Assembly (NCBI GenBank): GCA_020086605.1 | Contig: JACBWW010000046.1 | Location: 2,151,526-2,215,525 of the forward strand | Origin: Lanius collurio | Taxonomy: Eukaryota; Chordata; Aves; Passeriformes; Laniidae | Reading direction: 5' to 3' | DNA length: 64,000 nt | Shown here: piece after piece, positions 55,901 to 61,881 of the stretch | Numbering within the stretch: the stretch's first letter is position 1 | Layout: each line of letters starts with the position of its first letter | Position numbers and translations under genes: made by a program | Notes under the pieces: model-generated | Seen by the model: only the letters and a program-made list of their open reading frames with translations | Databases searched by the model: none | Told to the model about the DNA's origin: nothing

Positions 55901-58900
55901 GCTGCCAGAGCCCAACAGGGACACATCCAGGGCTGGCCACAGAGCTGCAAGTCCAGACAGACCTGCTGGTGACAGGCAGGGCAGCAATGAAATATCAAAG
56001 CTGTCAGAAATGGGAATTCTGAGACAAGACTTCAAAAATTGCAGCTCTTCAGACTTACAGCAATTTTCAAACATAAGCAAAGGGTGTAAAGGGGAAAAGG
56101 GGGGCAATCAGAATGATAAAGGGAACAATATCCTGTCCCTACCCAACGGGGAAAGACTAAGGCATTAATGAGCCTAAATTGTACTGTAGACAATGTGCAA
56201 GGAGGCACCTAAATGTAGCTGGTCCAACTTTGTCACAGAATGATTGAAATGCTGCCTGGCTACATGTCCAGCATCCTTTATCGTGCTTCTAAAACACTTA
56301 TTTGTTAAAGTTAAGATTTTTTTAAACTTTTTTTTAAAATGCTGGAGGTTCCACAAAAATAAAGTTGGAGTAGTTCTGTTTTAAAAATAAAGGCTGCTGT
56401 GATGTGAGATTAGGAATCACCATTTCTAAACTTTTACCTTGGGCAACAGGGATAGTTCATGGAACTGAATTCTTACCCACAACAGGGAAATAGTACCATG
56501 ATGTACCCCTGTGAGTGCAGCCCTTTATCACCTTCTCTGCACAGGGCACCCCACAGGGCAGCCCTTTATCACCTTCTCTGCCCTTTACTGCTGCCTTGGG
56601 GTCTATTATCAGTCATTCCAGTGATTCTCTGTTTATTTGGATACCCAGAACTTCACACTCAGTGCCAAAACCCCTCTCAGTCTGGTTTGACCAGTGGTTT
56701 CACGGAGTAAGTGTTATGTTCCATTTTCACCAGGAAAATTATCACCTATTTTCTTCTTCTTTATTTCACTCTGGAATGTGAGCCAAGACTGTCATCTGCT
56801 GCTGGAGTTCCAAGCAGAACTCGAGGGAAAACCCTCACATAAAAGACAACATCTGAAATAGTCATGTCCACGTGTGTGTGTTTATATGTATGTCAGAGAC
56901 ACTGAAGAAAATAGTCTGATAGTTATTTCCATGTGTCTGACAAAACCAAAAAAAATGCAAGTTTTCAAGTCTTAAGATGAATTATCAAAATAGCTGTACA
57001 TCAAAAATAGCCACCCCAGAAGAAGATTGCCTTTGGGAGGATACTCCTCCCAAGTATCTGTTTCCATGTGCATCAGTACAGACTGCTTGGATTATGGCAT
57101 CAAAAGATTCTATTAAAATTAATTAGAAATATATTTTGTCTCATATGGGAAATTAGAAAACATTTGTCATTAGCAAGAGTAGAGTTTGTCCCAAACTAGA
57201 GTTCGTCAGCAATTTTTCAGCCACATAATTAGAAAAAAAAATGCTTGAGGGAAAAATGATGAATGGATGCTACATTTAGTATTGAAAACTAACTGCCTTT
57301 GGGCAGCTAGGAAATATTTCAGCAGCACACATGGTCTGCAATAGCACACTTGTGGAATCAGAAACCTGGCAGGCGTGCAGGAATGGATGTGGTAACGTGG
57401 CTTAATGTTAATAAATGCTGGGCATGGTGCTCTCGTGGAGAAGTCAATGTCTGTGAGTCCAGAACATTTTAAGGGAAGTCATTGAATATCATAATTCTGC
57501 TTTTTGGGAAGCTTCAGTGCTTTGTCAGTCTGTGTGCACACCTGGGGTCATGCTTACAACAAAGTTTCTGGTAAAATCTAGCAAACAAATCCTGCCAGTG
57601 TGTGCTGATGTCTCTGCACCACTGCCATCTTTGACAGAAATGGAAATTCTTCCTGGTCCCCCTGGCAGAGGAGCCAGGACCTCTCAAGATTCCAGACAGG
57701 GTAGATCAGAGATGCCCTGAAGAGCTCGAGTGCTCAGCTCCCCCAGCCCTGCCTGCTGCACCAGCAGCACCCCACAGGTCATTTCCCATGGGTTCTTTCA
57801 GAGTTCACTTCTGCTCCCTCTTTAAGCCAAACCTGAAATATCTGAAGGTGTTTGCTCTGCCTTGACATGGCCAAATTCCACAGGTTTCACTCCCTGATCA
57901 CCCCAGAAATACCAGAAAAATGTGATATTGGGAAATACACTCTACAAACAAAACAACTTGGTGACTATTCAGACTTTATCTGGTTTCTCTGTTTTTCACC
58001 TGTGAAGAGGTCCCAATGCTCATTCAAGGAGCAGATTGGCCCTTGAGGTCACTAAAAATACATTGTCCACTGTTCATCATTTTCCAAACTCTAGATGTAA
58101 CTTCCATAAGGACCTTATAGCAGCAGGTCCAGCAGGTCCAGCAGGTCCAGCAGGTCCAGCATCCCTCATTTCAGATGCTCCTAGAAGGCTGTTTGACACC
58201 AGCTGAGCAGGTTCCCTGAGCAGCTCTGGACCAGACAGTCCCCAGCTTGCTGAGCAACTTTCCTTACCCTTGTGCCAATAAACCACTTATTTATGGCCCA
58301 GAATGTATTTGTTGACCACACATTAACTGGTAATGATTAGGACAAAACTAATGAGTCCTAGTCCCTTGAGCCTCATTTACTTTGTCCCTTGCCATGGGAT
58401 TTAATTCAGGAGCAACCCATGGACCAGAAGGGTTTCTTTAAATCTTGCAGTATTTAATTTGGGGACAGGAATACCAAAATGGATTGAAGAAAGCAGAAAT
58501 AAGCATATTGATGAGTGTGTGTTCCAAGTGGAACTGTTGTTTGGAACTTTATTATTTACATTTCCTCCTCAACAACCAACCCTTATTTCATCAAACCCAG
58601 GGTGCTCTCTGTCCTTCACTGACAGCATTAAGTCCTGAGGTTTCTAGAGAAAGCTCAAGTTTTCTAAAGAAATTCAGAGTATTGGTTTTGTTTCTGATTT
58701 CTTTTTCATGGGAAGCATTGAACTCTGTAGAAACTGCTTTCATATTCTGCTCAGGGTTGAGGTATTGGATAGGTTCTCTCTCCTTTTCTATTTTGGATGT
58801 CCATGTGACACTCAGCAGAGTCCTGCTTTAGATCCACCTAAAAATGGGACTGCTCCAGGCAGAGATAAATCCACTGGTTTAGAGACACCTGCTTTGAAGG

Positions 58901-61528
58901 TACAGAGCTTTTATGGAAAAAAAGCAGATTTGTCTTTGGTGTCCTCAGGTGTGGATGTGAAATTTGGCTACAGGACTGTACAGCTCCTTCTGTGGTGGCT
59001 TTAGCCACCCCCACATGGGCTCAGGGGATCCTGGAAACCCCAGATTTTTATGTGTTAATTACCCATTGATTGCAATTGACTGGGACTATCTGGAACTTCT
59101 AAAGGAAAAGGAGATCTGCAATGGTTTAAAGGGATGATTTCAAAGGTACAAGAAGACACATTCTTTGAAGAGACAAAGATATATCCAGATACAGATATCT
59201 ACATCCTAGATAGAGGTAGATGTAGAGATAAGGCTGCTTCTCCTTGTTTCCTCTCAGTATTTTATTTTTACACAGCCAATTAATGTATTAATTCATGTGT
59301 GGCCTGTGCTGGGGGGGAAGGGAACAGTATTTTACTTCATGATTTCTGTTGGTACATGTTTAAGAAATTGGAGCTACATTGTCTTTAATGGTCAGTTTTA
59401 TTTTCTTGAAATAAATTTTAATTATAGAGAAACTCATAGTCATTAATCACTTTCTAAATGATTCCTTCTCAGTTCAGCCTTTTAAGATGAATGTTAAGGT
59501 AGATTTTAACTTACAACATGCAACAATTTACTGAAATCCTAAAAATCCCACTTATTTGACTGTAGCAACCCATGATGCATGCATTCCCAAAACTTTCCTT
59601 AAAACCGCAACTTTAAACAGCTCAAAAGCAGAACTTAAATTTGAACAGTTATGAAGGTGCAAAACTTCAGGAGGTCTTAGCAGAAACTTTATATATAGCT
59701 AGAAAAAGTGTCACATCTTATTTTAGAAGGCAGTGGTTTATTACCTCCCAAACTGAGCTGATTAGGCTTTTTTTTTACCTCCTTCTTCCCATGGTGTGAA
59801 ATCTTATTTTGTTGAATAGCTGTTCTTATTTCTCTTCTAATTAACTTGATTTTCCTTCTCAGGTGTGTCTAAAATCCCTTTTTTTAGAGGAAATTTGTAC
59901 TATCATTTGCAATGTTGTACTGAGAGTGTGCTGCTTCCCCATTCCAAACCAGTCCCCTTGGAAACACACAGAACTCCCACAGCCCTTCCTCAGGGCTTTT
60001 ATTCTGCAAAGATTTCATCTGGTACCTACTGACTACTGGGACTGTTTTCCAAGTGACATTTTGGAATGCAGTTTTTGCTGCTCAGTCTGCAGATGTTCCC
60101 CACAGCAGATGCACAACTTGAAAAATAATAACTGCTAAAAATATGCAAGCTGTCAGCTCGGTTGTTACTGAGAGAACTACCACTTCTAGTCAGATAAATT
60201 TGTATTCAAATGCAATATAATACATTTAAATTATTCCCAAAGACTGATGGCAATCTCAAACAGTGCAAATAATCATATCATAAATGTTTGATTTGAGTCC
60301 AGGGTGGGGTAAAGGTGGGGTAAAAATGCTGTATAATCTGTTGCTGAATGAGTTAAAAATACTGTCATGAGTTTTGAAGAAGAAAACACAAAAAGGCTTA
60401 ATCAAATAAGGGGTATTAATATTGCATCCTCTGTTATTCACAACTTAAAAACGGCTCTTCCTTTGTGCTTACACCTTTAAGGGCTCAGAGCTGTAATGAT
60501 TTTTCACCTGACCTTGCAGAAAACATTTGTCTTAGCATACTAAATAAGCTGTGAAAACACTGGGATTTCAAACAAGCCTTTAAGAAAGCAAAGAATGATG
60601 CTTCCTTTCCACTTAGTTCAAGGTTAATTTTACTTGCCAGGAAGACAGTAAAAAAAAATCAGTGAGAAATTTGAGAGATCAATGGCAACCACGGAGCCCG
60701 TGCACCTCCAGCAGCTCCCATTTGTCAAAGTTGCACCCATTGATAAAGTCAGAATGAGGACAGGATTTCAGGAGGCTCCTTTTTTCATTGCACTCACTCA
60801 TAATAAATCAAGAGAAAAAATAGATATGCTGTGAATGTTGATGGAGAAAATTTGACACACTGGCAGATTGTATGCATATGGAAGAGTTATGGAACGATGT
60901 ACCTTGAGCAAAGATCAAAATTTCATGACAATGTTTCTGTTCATTTTTCTGATGTGAGAGTGTTCCTTCTCGTTTGAGTGTGGGTGTGCACATATATAAA
61001 GTGAGAATAATGCAGTGAGGAACTCTGGCTAAAAAAAAAAAGACAGATTTAGGGAATAACTTGGAAACAAGTCTGGCTTTCCAAGTGCAGACTTTAAAAC
61101 TCCTACCTCTCTGCAGATTCATCTGCATTTTCTTCTGTGATCATCTGCAGCTCCTGTGTGGTTTTACTTGAATCTTCTTTGACAGAGTTCTCCTCTGTGC
61201 TTGTTTTGGGAATATCCTCATTTGATCGCAGCTGCTCTATGAGGTTCTGCTGATGCCAGGTTTGGATGGATCGGTGGTGCACCGGCGTTGGCCCGGGCAC
61301 GGGGGCCAGGATGTTGTGGTGGACGGGACTGCTGGTTTTCTTCAGCCCATTTCTGTCCCGAGAGTGGCTCTTGAGCCTGTTCTGCACCGGAGTCCCTCTG
61401 TGCTCATATCCTTCCTGCTGATGGCAGCCCCCGGAGCCGGCGGAGCCCTGCGAGGGGTGACTGAACCACCTCCAGCGGAGCCTCAGGATCTGCTTCACAT
61501 CAAACTCTTTCTTTCCAGATACTGACAT
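25917..61528 (-). CDS. KLHL4: KLHL4, Kelch-like protein 4 (BTB-BACK-Kelch), complete, 11 coding exons
   Basis: The minus-strand join is 61528-61107, 41649-41479, 41048-40912, 40417-40221, 37378-37166, 36103-35917, 32955-32731, 30884-30722, 28061-27849, 26816-26645 and 25976-25917. It gives 719 codons plus TGA, close to the mammalian KLHL4 length as I recall it. The protein starts [19 protein letters not shown], a signature shared with KLHL4 and related to KLHL5. It then has a BTB domain (about residues 170-277), BACK (about 285-383) and six Kelch repeats (about 430-719). All introns have GT/AG ends and compatible phases. Known for the family: BTB-Kelch proteins are usually CUL3 ubiquitin-ligase substrate adaptors; the substrate of KLHL4 is not evident from sequence. 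The N-terminal block and the [11 protein letters not shown] stretch favour KLHL4 over its paralogues KLHL5 and KLHL1. The gene looks intact and spans about 36 kb, which is compact for KLHL4. Confidence 0.96.
25977..26644 (-). other. KLHL4: KLHL4 intron 10
   Basis: A 668-bp intron separating the penultimate exon from the short terminal coding exon. The first 100 bp after the donor remain open in the exon 10 frame. Confidence 0.9.
26645..26816 (-). CDS. KLHL4: KLHL4 coding exon 10 (Kelch blades 5-6)
   Basis: The exon is 172 nt, encoding residues 643-700. [20 protein letters not shown] leads to [20 protein letters not shown] (Gly-Gly at 677-678) and ends AQNNEWTE. The acceptor is CACTTCCTAG|GTAC and the donor GAG|GTAATG. 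If the donor is not used, the frame stays open for about 34 further non-Kelch codons before a stop, so a single-frame reading would give a wrong C-terminus. Confidence 0.95.
26817..27848 (-). other. KLHL4: KLHL4 intron 9
   Basis: A 1.03-kb intron with GT/AG ends. No recognisable embedded feature. Confidence 0.9.
27849..28061 (-). CDS. KLHL4: KLHL4 coding exon 9 (Kelch blades 4-5)
   Basis: The exon is 213 nt, encoding Lys572 (last base) to two bases of Arg643. [19 protein letters not shown] gives Gly-Gly at 577-578, then [20 protein letters not shown], then [19 protein letters not shown] (Gly-Gly at 624-625). The acceptor is TGCTCTCGCAG|GCTG and the donor GAGAG|GTAAGG. The loop after the fifth Gly-Gly is six residues longer than in the other blades. 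Confidence 0.96.
28062..30721 (-). other. KLHL4: KLHL4 intron 8
   Basis: A 2.66-kb intron containing an imperfect 48-bp tandem duplication at 28626-28721. Nothing else is recognised. Confidence 0.9.
28626..28721. repeat. Imperfect tandem duplication, 2 x 48 bp
   Basis: The copies are 28626-28673 and 28674-28721. Both contain AGGAATAAATT, TATGTTA and AAAACATTGGGG at the same offsets, with about six mismatches. The repeat lies in intron 8. Confidence 0.85.
30722..30884 (-). CDS. KLHL4: KLHL4 coding exon 8 (Kelch blade 3)
   Basis: The exon is 163 nt, encoding the end of codon 518 to two bases of codon 572. It begins [20 protein letters not shown] (Gly-Gly at 530-531), continues [20 protein letters not shown], and ends VGVAALNSK. 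The acceptor CTCTCAAG uses an AAG rather than a CAG or TAG end. The donor is AA|GTATGG, weaker than the other donors because the last exon base is A. The AA+G join restores Lys572 before LYAVGG in exon 9, which confirms the boundary. Confidence 0.94.
30885..32730 (-). other. KLHL4: KLHL4 intron 7
   Basis: A 1.85-kb intron. Overlapping open frames on both strands near 31.2-31.55 kb coincide with a locally GC-richer patch and look non-coding. Confidence 0.9.
32731..32955 (-). CDS. KLHL4: KLHL4 coding exon 7 (Kelch blades 1-2)
   Basis: The exon is 225 nt, encoding residues 443-517 plus one base. It begins [14 protein letters not shown] and runs through [20 protein letters not shown], the Gly-Gly at 483-484 and [18 protein letters not shown]. 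It ends THRHGLG before the donor CCTGG|GTAAGA. The acceptor is TTTTTCACAG|GCACC. Conserved propeller tryptophans are at residues 457 and 504. Confidence 0.96.
32956..35916 (-). other. KLHL4: KLHL4 intron 6
   Basis: A 3.0-kb intron, AT-rich between 34.8 and 35.8 kb. I see no gene, RNA or repeat in it that I can name. Confidence 0.9.
35917..36103 (-). CDS. KLHL4: KLHL4 coding exon 6 (end of BACK, first Kelch strand)
   Basis: The exon is 187 nt, encoding residues 381-442 plus one base. It starts [20 protein letters not shown], passes through [10 protein letters not shown] and [12 protein letters not shown], the basic linker between BACK and the propeller, and begins the first Kelch blade with [12 protein letters not shown] (Gly-Gly at 436-437). 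The acceptor is TTTCTTAG|CTCC and the donor AAAG|GTAAGC. Its continuous reading frame is short, so an open-frame scan alone would miss it; it is identified by homology and splice signals. Confidence 0.95.
36104..37165 (-). other. KLHL4: KLHL4 intron 5
   Basis: A 1.06-kb intron between the two BACK exons. Nothing recognisable is seen in it. Confidence 0.9.
37166..37378 (-). CDS. KLHL4: KLHL4 coding exon 5 (BACK domain)
   Basis: The exon is 213 nt and 71 codons, phase 0 at both ends, encoding residues 310-380. It begins [20 protein letters not shown] after a clear TTTTTAG acceptor, continues with [20 protein letters not shown], and ends [13 protein letters not shown] before the donor CAG|GTACCC. 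This is the helical BACK core. Because the exon is phase-symmetric, skipping it would keep the frame but delete most of BACK. Confidence 0.96.
37379..40220 (-). other. KLHL4: KLHL4 intron 4
   Basis: A 2.8-kb intron. It holds a 15-bp tandem pair at 38116-38145 and no recognisable gene or transposon. Confidence 0.9.
38116..38145. repeat. Tandem repeat, 2 x 15 bp
   Basis: The unit GATATCAATATACAT is followed directly by GATATCAATACACAT, with one mismatch. It lies in intron 4. Confidence 0.8.
40221..40417 (-). CDS. KLHL4: KLHL4 coding exon 4 (end of BTB, start of BACK)
   Basis: The exon is 197 nt, encoding residues 244-309. [19 protein letters not shown] and [20 protein letters not shown] form the last BTB helices and the 3-box/BACK entry, the area that contacts CUL3 in relatives. 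AHTYTM closes the exon exactly on a codon boundary (donor ATG|GTAAGG). The acceptor is CTGCCCAG|GTAT. The upstream pyrimidine tract is dominated by an 18-base T homopolymer in the minus sense (plus 40437-40454). Confidence 0.95.
40418..40911 (-). other. KLHL4: KLHL4 intron 3
   Basis: A 494-bp intron. Its only notable content is the 18-base homopolymer (A on plus, T on minus) at 40437-40454, close to the exon 4 acceptor. Confidence 0.9.
40437..40454. repeat. Homopolymer A18 (T18 in the sense of KLHL4)
   Basis: The run of 18 identical bases ends 19 bp upstream of the exon 4 acceptor and forms most of its pyrimidine tract. Confidence 0.9.
40912..41048 (-). CDS. KLHL4: KLHL4 coding exon 3 (BTB core)
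   Basis: The exon is 137 nt, encoding the end of codon 198 to the first base of codon 244. It continues the BTB fold with [17 protein letters not shown], then [17 protein letters not shown], and ends at the typical YAYTG turn. The acceptor is CTCCAG|GCTG and the donor ACAG|GTAATT. The frame is fixed on both sides: AG+G gives Arg198 and G+GT gives Gly244. Introns 2 and 3 on either side are each under 500 bp. Confidence 0.95.
41049..41478 (-). other. KLHL4: KLHL4 intron 2
   Basis: A 430-bp intron with GT/AG ends inside the BTB coding region. I see nothing else in it. Confidence 0.9.
41479..41649 (-). CDS. KLHL4: KLHL4 coding exon 2 (start of BTB domain)
   Basis: The exon is 171 nt, entering and leaving with a codon split after two bases. 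It encodes residues 141-197 plus part of 198. A Ser/Thr-rich linker ([18 protein letters not shown]) leads into [14 protein letters not shown] and the BTB hallmark [10 protein letters not shown], ending at IPAHR. Asp184 and His197 are the conserved BTB residues. The acceptor is CTGGCAG|GCTG and the donor AG|GTACAG. The linker is the part of the protein I expect to vary most between species. Confidence 0.94.
44305..44560 (+). mobile_element. Probable internal CR1-like LINE fragment, highly diverged
   Basis: Plus-strand blocks resemble the reverse-transcriptase part of CR1: CCAGCCAGCATGGCTGGTCA followed by AATCATGTCAGAAC, then GACTTCTGACACTATTTCAC and ATGACATTTTCAAAATTGAG in the expected order. 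The frame is broken and the match is patchy, so the assignment is tentative and the borders are approximate. Confidence 0.45.
47998..48166 (-). other. Candidate cryptic or unannotated exon within KLHL4 intron 1
   Basis: The minus strand has a pyrimidine-rich acceptor (eight or more C, then TTACAG) and a consensus donor (AATATG|GTAAGTC) 169 nt apart. An ATG-started frame of 51 codons beginning [17 protein letters not shown] runs through to the donor. It does not fit the KLHL4 frame: splicing from exon 1 would reach a stop within four codons. It could be a poison exon, an exon of a non-coding RNA, an alternative 5' exon, or chance. Confidence 0.25.
49295..49317. repeat. Poly-A tract (23 bases)
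   Basis: The longest homopolymer in the window, in intron 1. No target-site duplication or retrogene body is obvious on either side. Confidence 0.9.
49541..49580. repeat. Perfect tandem duplication, 2 x 20 bp
   Basis: TCAGCCTTAGACTCTTCACC is repeated exactly and without spacer, two bases before the CR1-like fragment begins. Perfect identity suggests a recent duplication. Confidence 0.95.
49583..49753 (+). mobile_element. CR1-like LINE 3'-end fragment, decayed
   Basis: The plus strand contains the ordered landmarks of an avian CR1 3' end: GAAATCTCCATCCTGAGAGG, then a GACCTGACTGG block, then AGCAACCTGGGCTGAT, GCTGACCCTGCTTTGAGCAG, GGAGACCTCCTGACATCC and TTCCCAACCC. The element is 5'-truncated, as is usual for CR1, and diverged. 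It lies in KLHL4 intron 1, antisense to the gene. No intact reverse transcriptase is present. Confidence 0.8.
50476..50491. repeat. Poly-T tract (16 bases)
   Basis: An uninterrupted run of T in intron 1. Confidence 0.9.
55578..55646. repeat. Direct repeat of 24 bp at 45-bp spacing
   Basis: Two copies begin CATCAGAACTGAATATTAA and end TCAG, at about 55578-55601 and 55623-55646, with one mismatch. The 45-bp spacing keeps both in the same open frame, but no known protein is encoded. Confidence 0.75.
56517..56581. repeat. Direct repeat of 24 bp at 41-bp spacing
   Basis: The segment starting GCAGCCCTTTATCACC and ending TTCTCTGC occurs at 56517-56540 and identically at 56558-56581. The ACAGGGCA string is also repeated between the two copies. 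Confidence 0.9.
58122..58163. repeat. Tandem repeat, 4 copies of 9 bp plus a partial copy
   Basis: AGCAGGTCC is repeated four times perfectly at 58122-58157, then once partially. On the minus strand it reads as Gly-Pro-Ala triplets in an open frame, an accident of the 9-bp period. Confidence 0.9.
61107..61528 (-). CDS. KLHL4: KLHL4 coding exon 1 (N-terminal region)
   Basis: This exon encodes residues 1-140 and two bases of codon 141. The ATG is at 61526-61528 with A at -3, and a run of nine A residues lies directly upstream. I chose this start because [15 protein letters not shown] matches the conserved KLHL4/KLHL5 N-terminus. The first 30 residues are basic and Trp/Arg-rich ([10 protein letters not shown]). 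They are followed by a low-complexity, Ser/His/Pro-containing linker and an acidic tail rich in Glu and Thr that precedes BTB. No signal peptide or membrane segment is visible. The donor is GAG|GTAGGA, leaving an AG overhang that completes an Arg codon with exon 2. Confidence 0.95.
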
Positions 61529-61727
61529 TTTTTTTTTCAGAGGAAAAAAAAAATAAATAAAAATACAAGAGCCTATTCTTTTAGGAAGGAAATGGATTCT
61601 TTGTTATCTCTTCTGTTTCAACTCCTCTTCTTAAGAAAAGCCAACAAAAGAACCAATAGCGGTAGCGCTCTCCCTCTCTCTTCTGATTAATTCACGGCGA
61701 GCTCTCGCAGCCGATGCTAAGCTGCTG

Positions 61728-61751
61728 TTAACTGTATAGGTGGGAATCCAT
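61728..61751 (-). promoter_or_regulatory. Upstream open reading frame 2 (7 codons)
   Basis: A second minimal frame of the same length (ATG, six sense codons, TAA) lies about 200 nt upstream of the KLHL4 ATG. It has G at +4 but T at -3, so its start context is only moderate. Confidence 0.3.
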
Positions 61752-61794
61752 ACTGACAGGATGATGAGGTCAGACCTTAAACAAGTAAATCAGC

Positions 61795-61818
61795 TTAGCA
61801 CAGGAAAGCGGCAACCAT
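61795..61818 (-). promoter_or_regulatory. Upstream open reading frame 1 (7 codons)
   Basis: In the minus sense it reads ATG, six sense codons, then TAA, with G at +4. It would sit near the 5' end of the leader if the TATA-like element is used. Very short upstream frames often reduce translation of the main frame; whether this one is in the transcript is unknown. Confidence 0.3.
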
Positions 61819-61871
61819 AACACTCGCCAGCTGCCAGGCTTACACACTCCCCGCACCATAGCGCGGCTCCC

Positions 61872-61881
61872 AATATATAAC
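61872..61881 (-). promoter_or_regulatory. TATA-like element, possible KLHL4 core promoter
   Basis: The minus strand reads GGGTTATATATTGGG here, in a locally GC-richer setting with several CpGs, about 345 bp upstream of the ATG. A start about 30 bp downstream would put the 5' end near 61848. This rests on motif and position only. Confidence 0.3.

Larger units (their letters stand above)
41650..61106 (-). other. KLHL4: KLHL4 intron 1 (19.5 kb)
   Basis: This is the only large intron. It separates the N-terminal exon from the BTB exons. It contains one clear CR1-like fragment (49583-49753), a probable second one (44305-44560), short tandem duplications (49541, 55578, 56517, 58122), homopolymer tracts (A23 at 49295, T16 at 50476), and a minus-strand exon-like segment at 47998-48166. 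Open frames up to 181 codons occur, but I recognise none of them. Confidence 0.9.
61529..61848 (-). promoter_or_regulatory. KLHL4: Probable KLHL4 5' leader
   Basis: This stretch lies between the coding start and a TATA-like element. Nine adenines sit directly before the ATG, preceded by a T-rich tract. An inverted CCAAT motif (plus AACCAAT at 61651-61657) and two seven-codon upstream open frames lie inside. I see no AG suitable for a splice acceptor next to the ATG, so the leader may be continuous with coding exon 1. The transcription start is inferred, not observed. Confidence 0.35.

Noticed and set aside
58077..58286. Collagen-like Gly-Pro-Ala repeats on the minus strand
   Set aside because: They arise from a 9-bp DNA minisatellite; only four triplet units exist and no flanking collagen sequence is present.
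61253..61525. 90-codon plus-strand open frame overlapping KLHL4 exon 1
   Set aside because: It is the antisense shadow of a GC-rich coding exon. The minus frame has clear family homology and the plus frame none.
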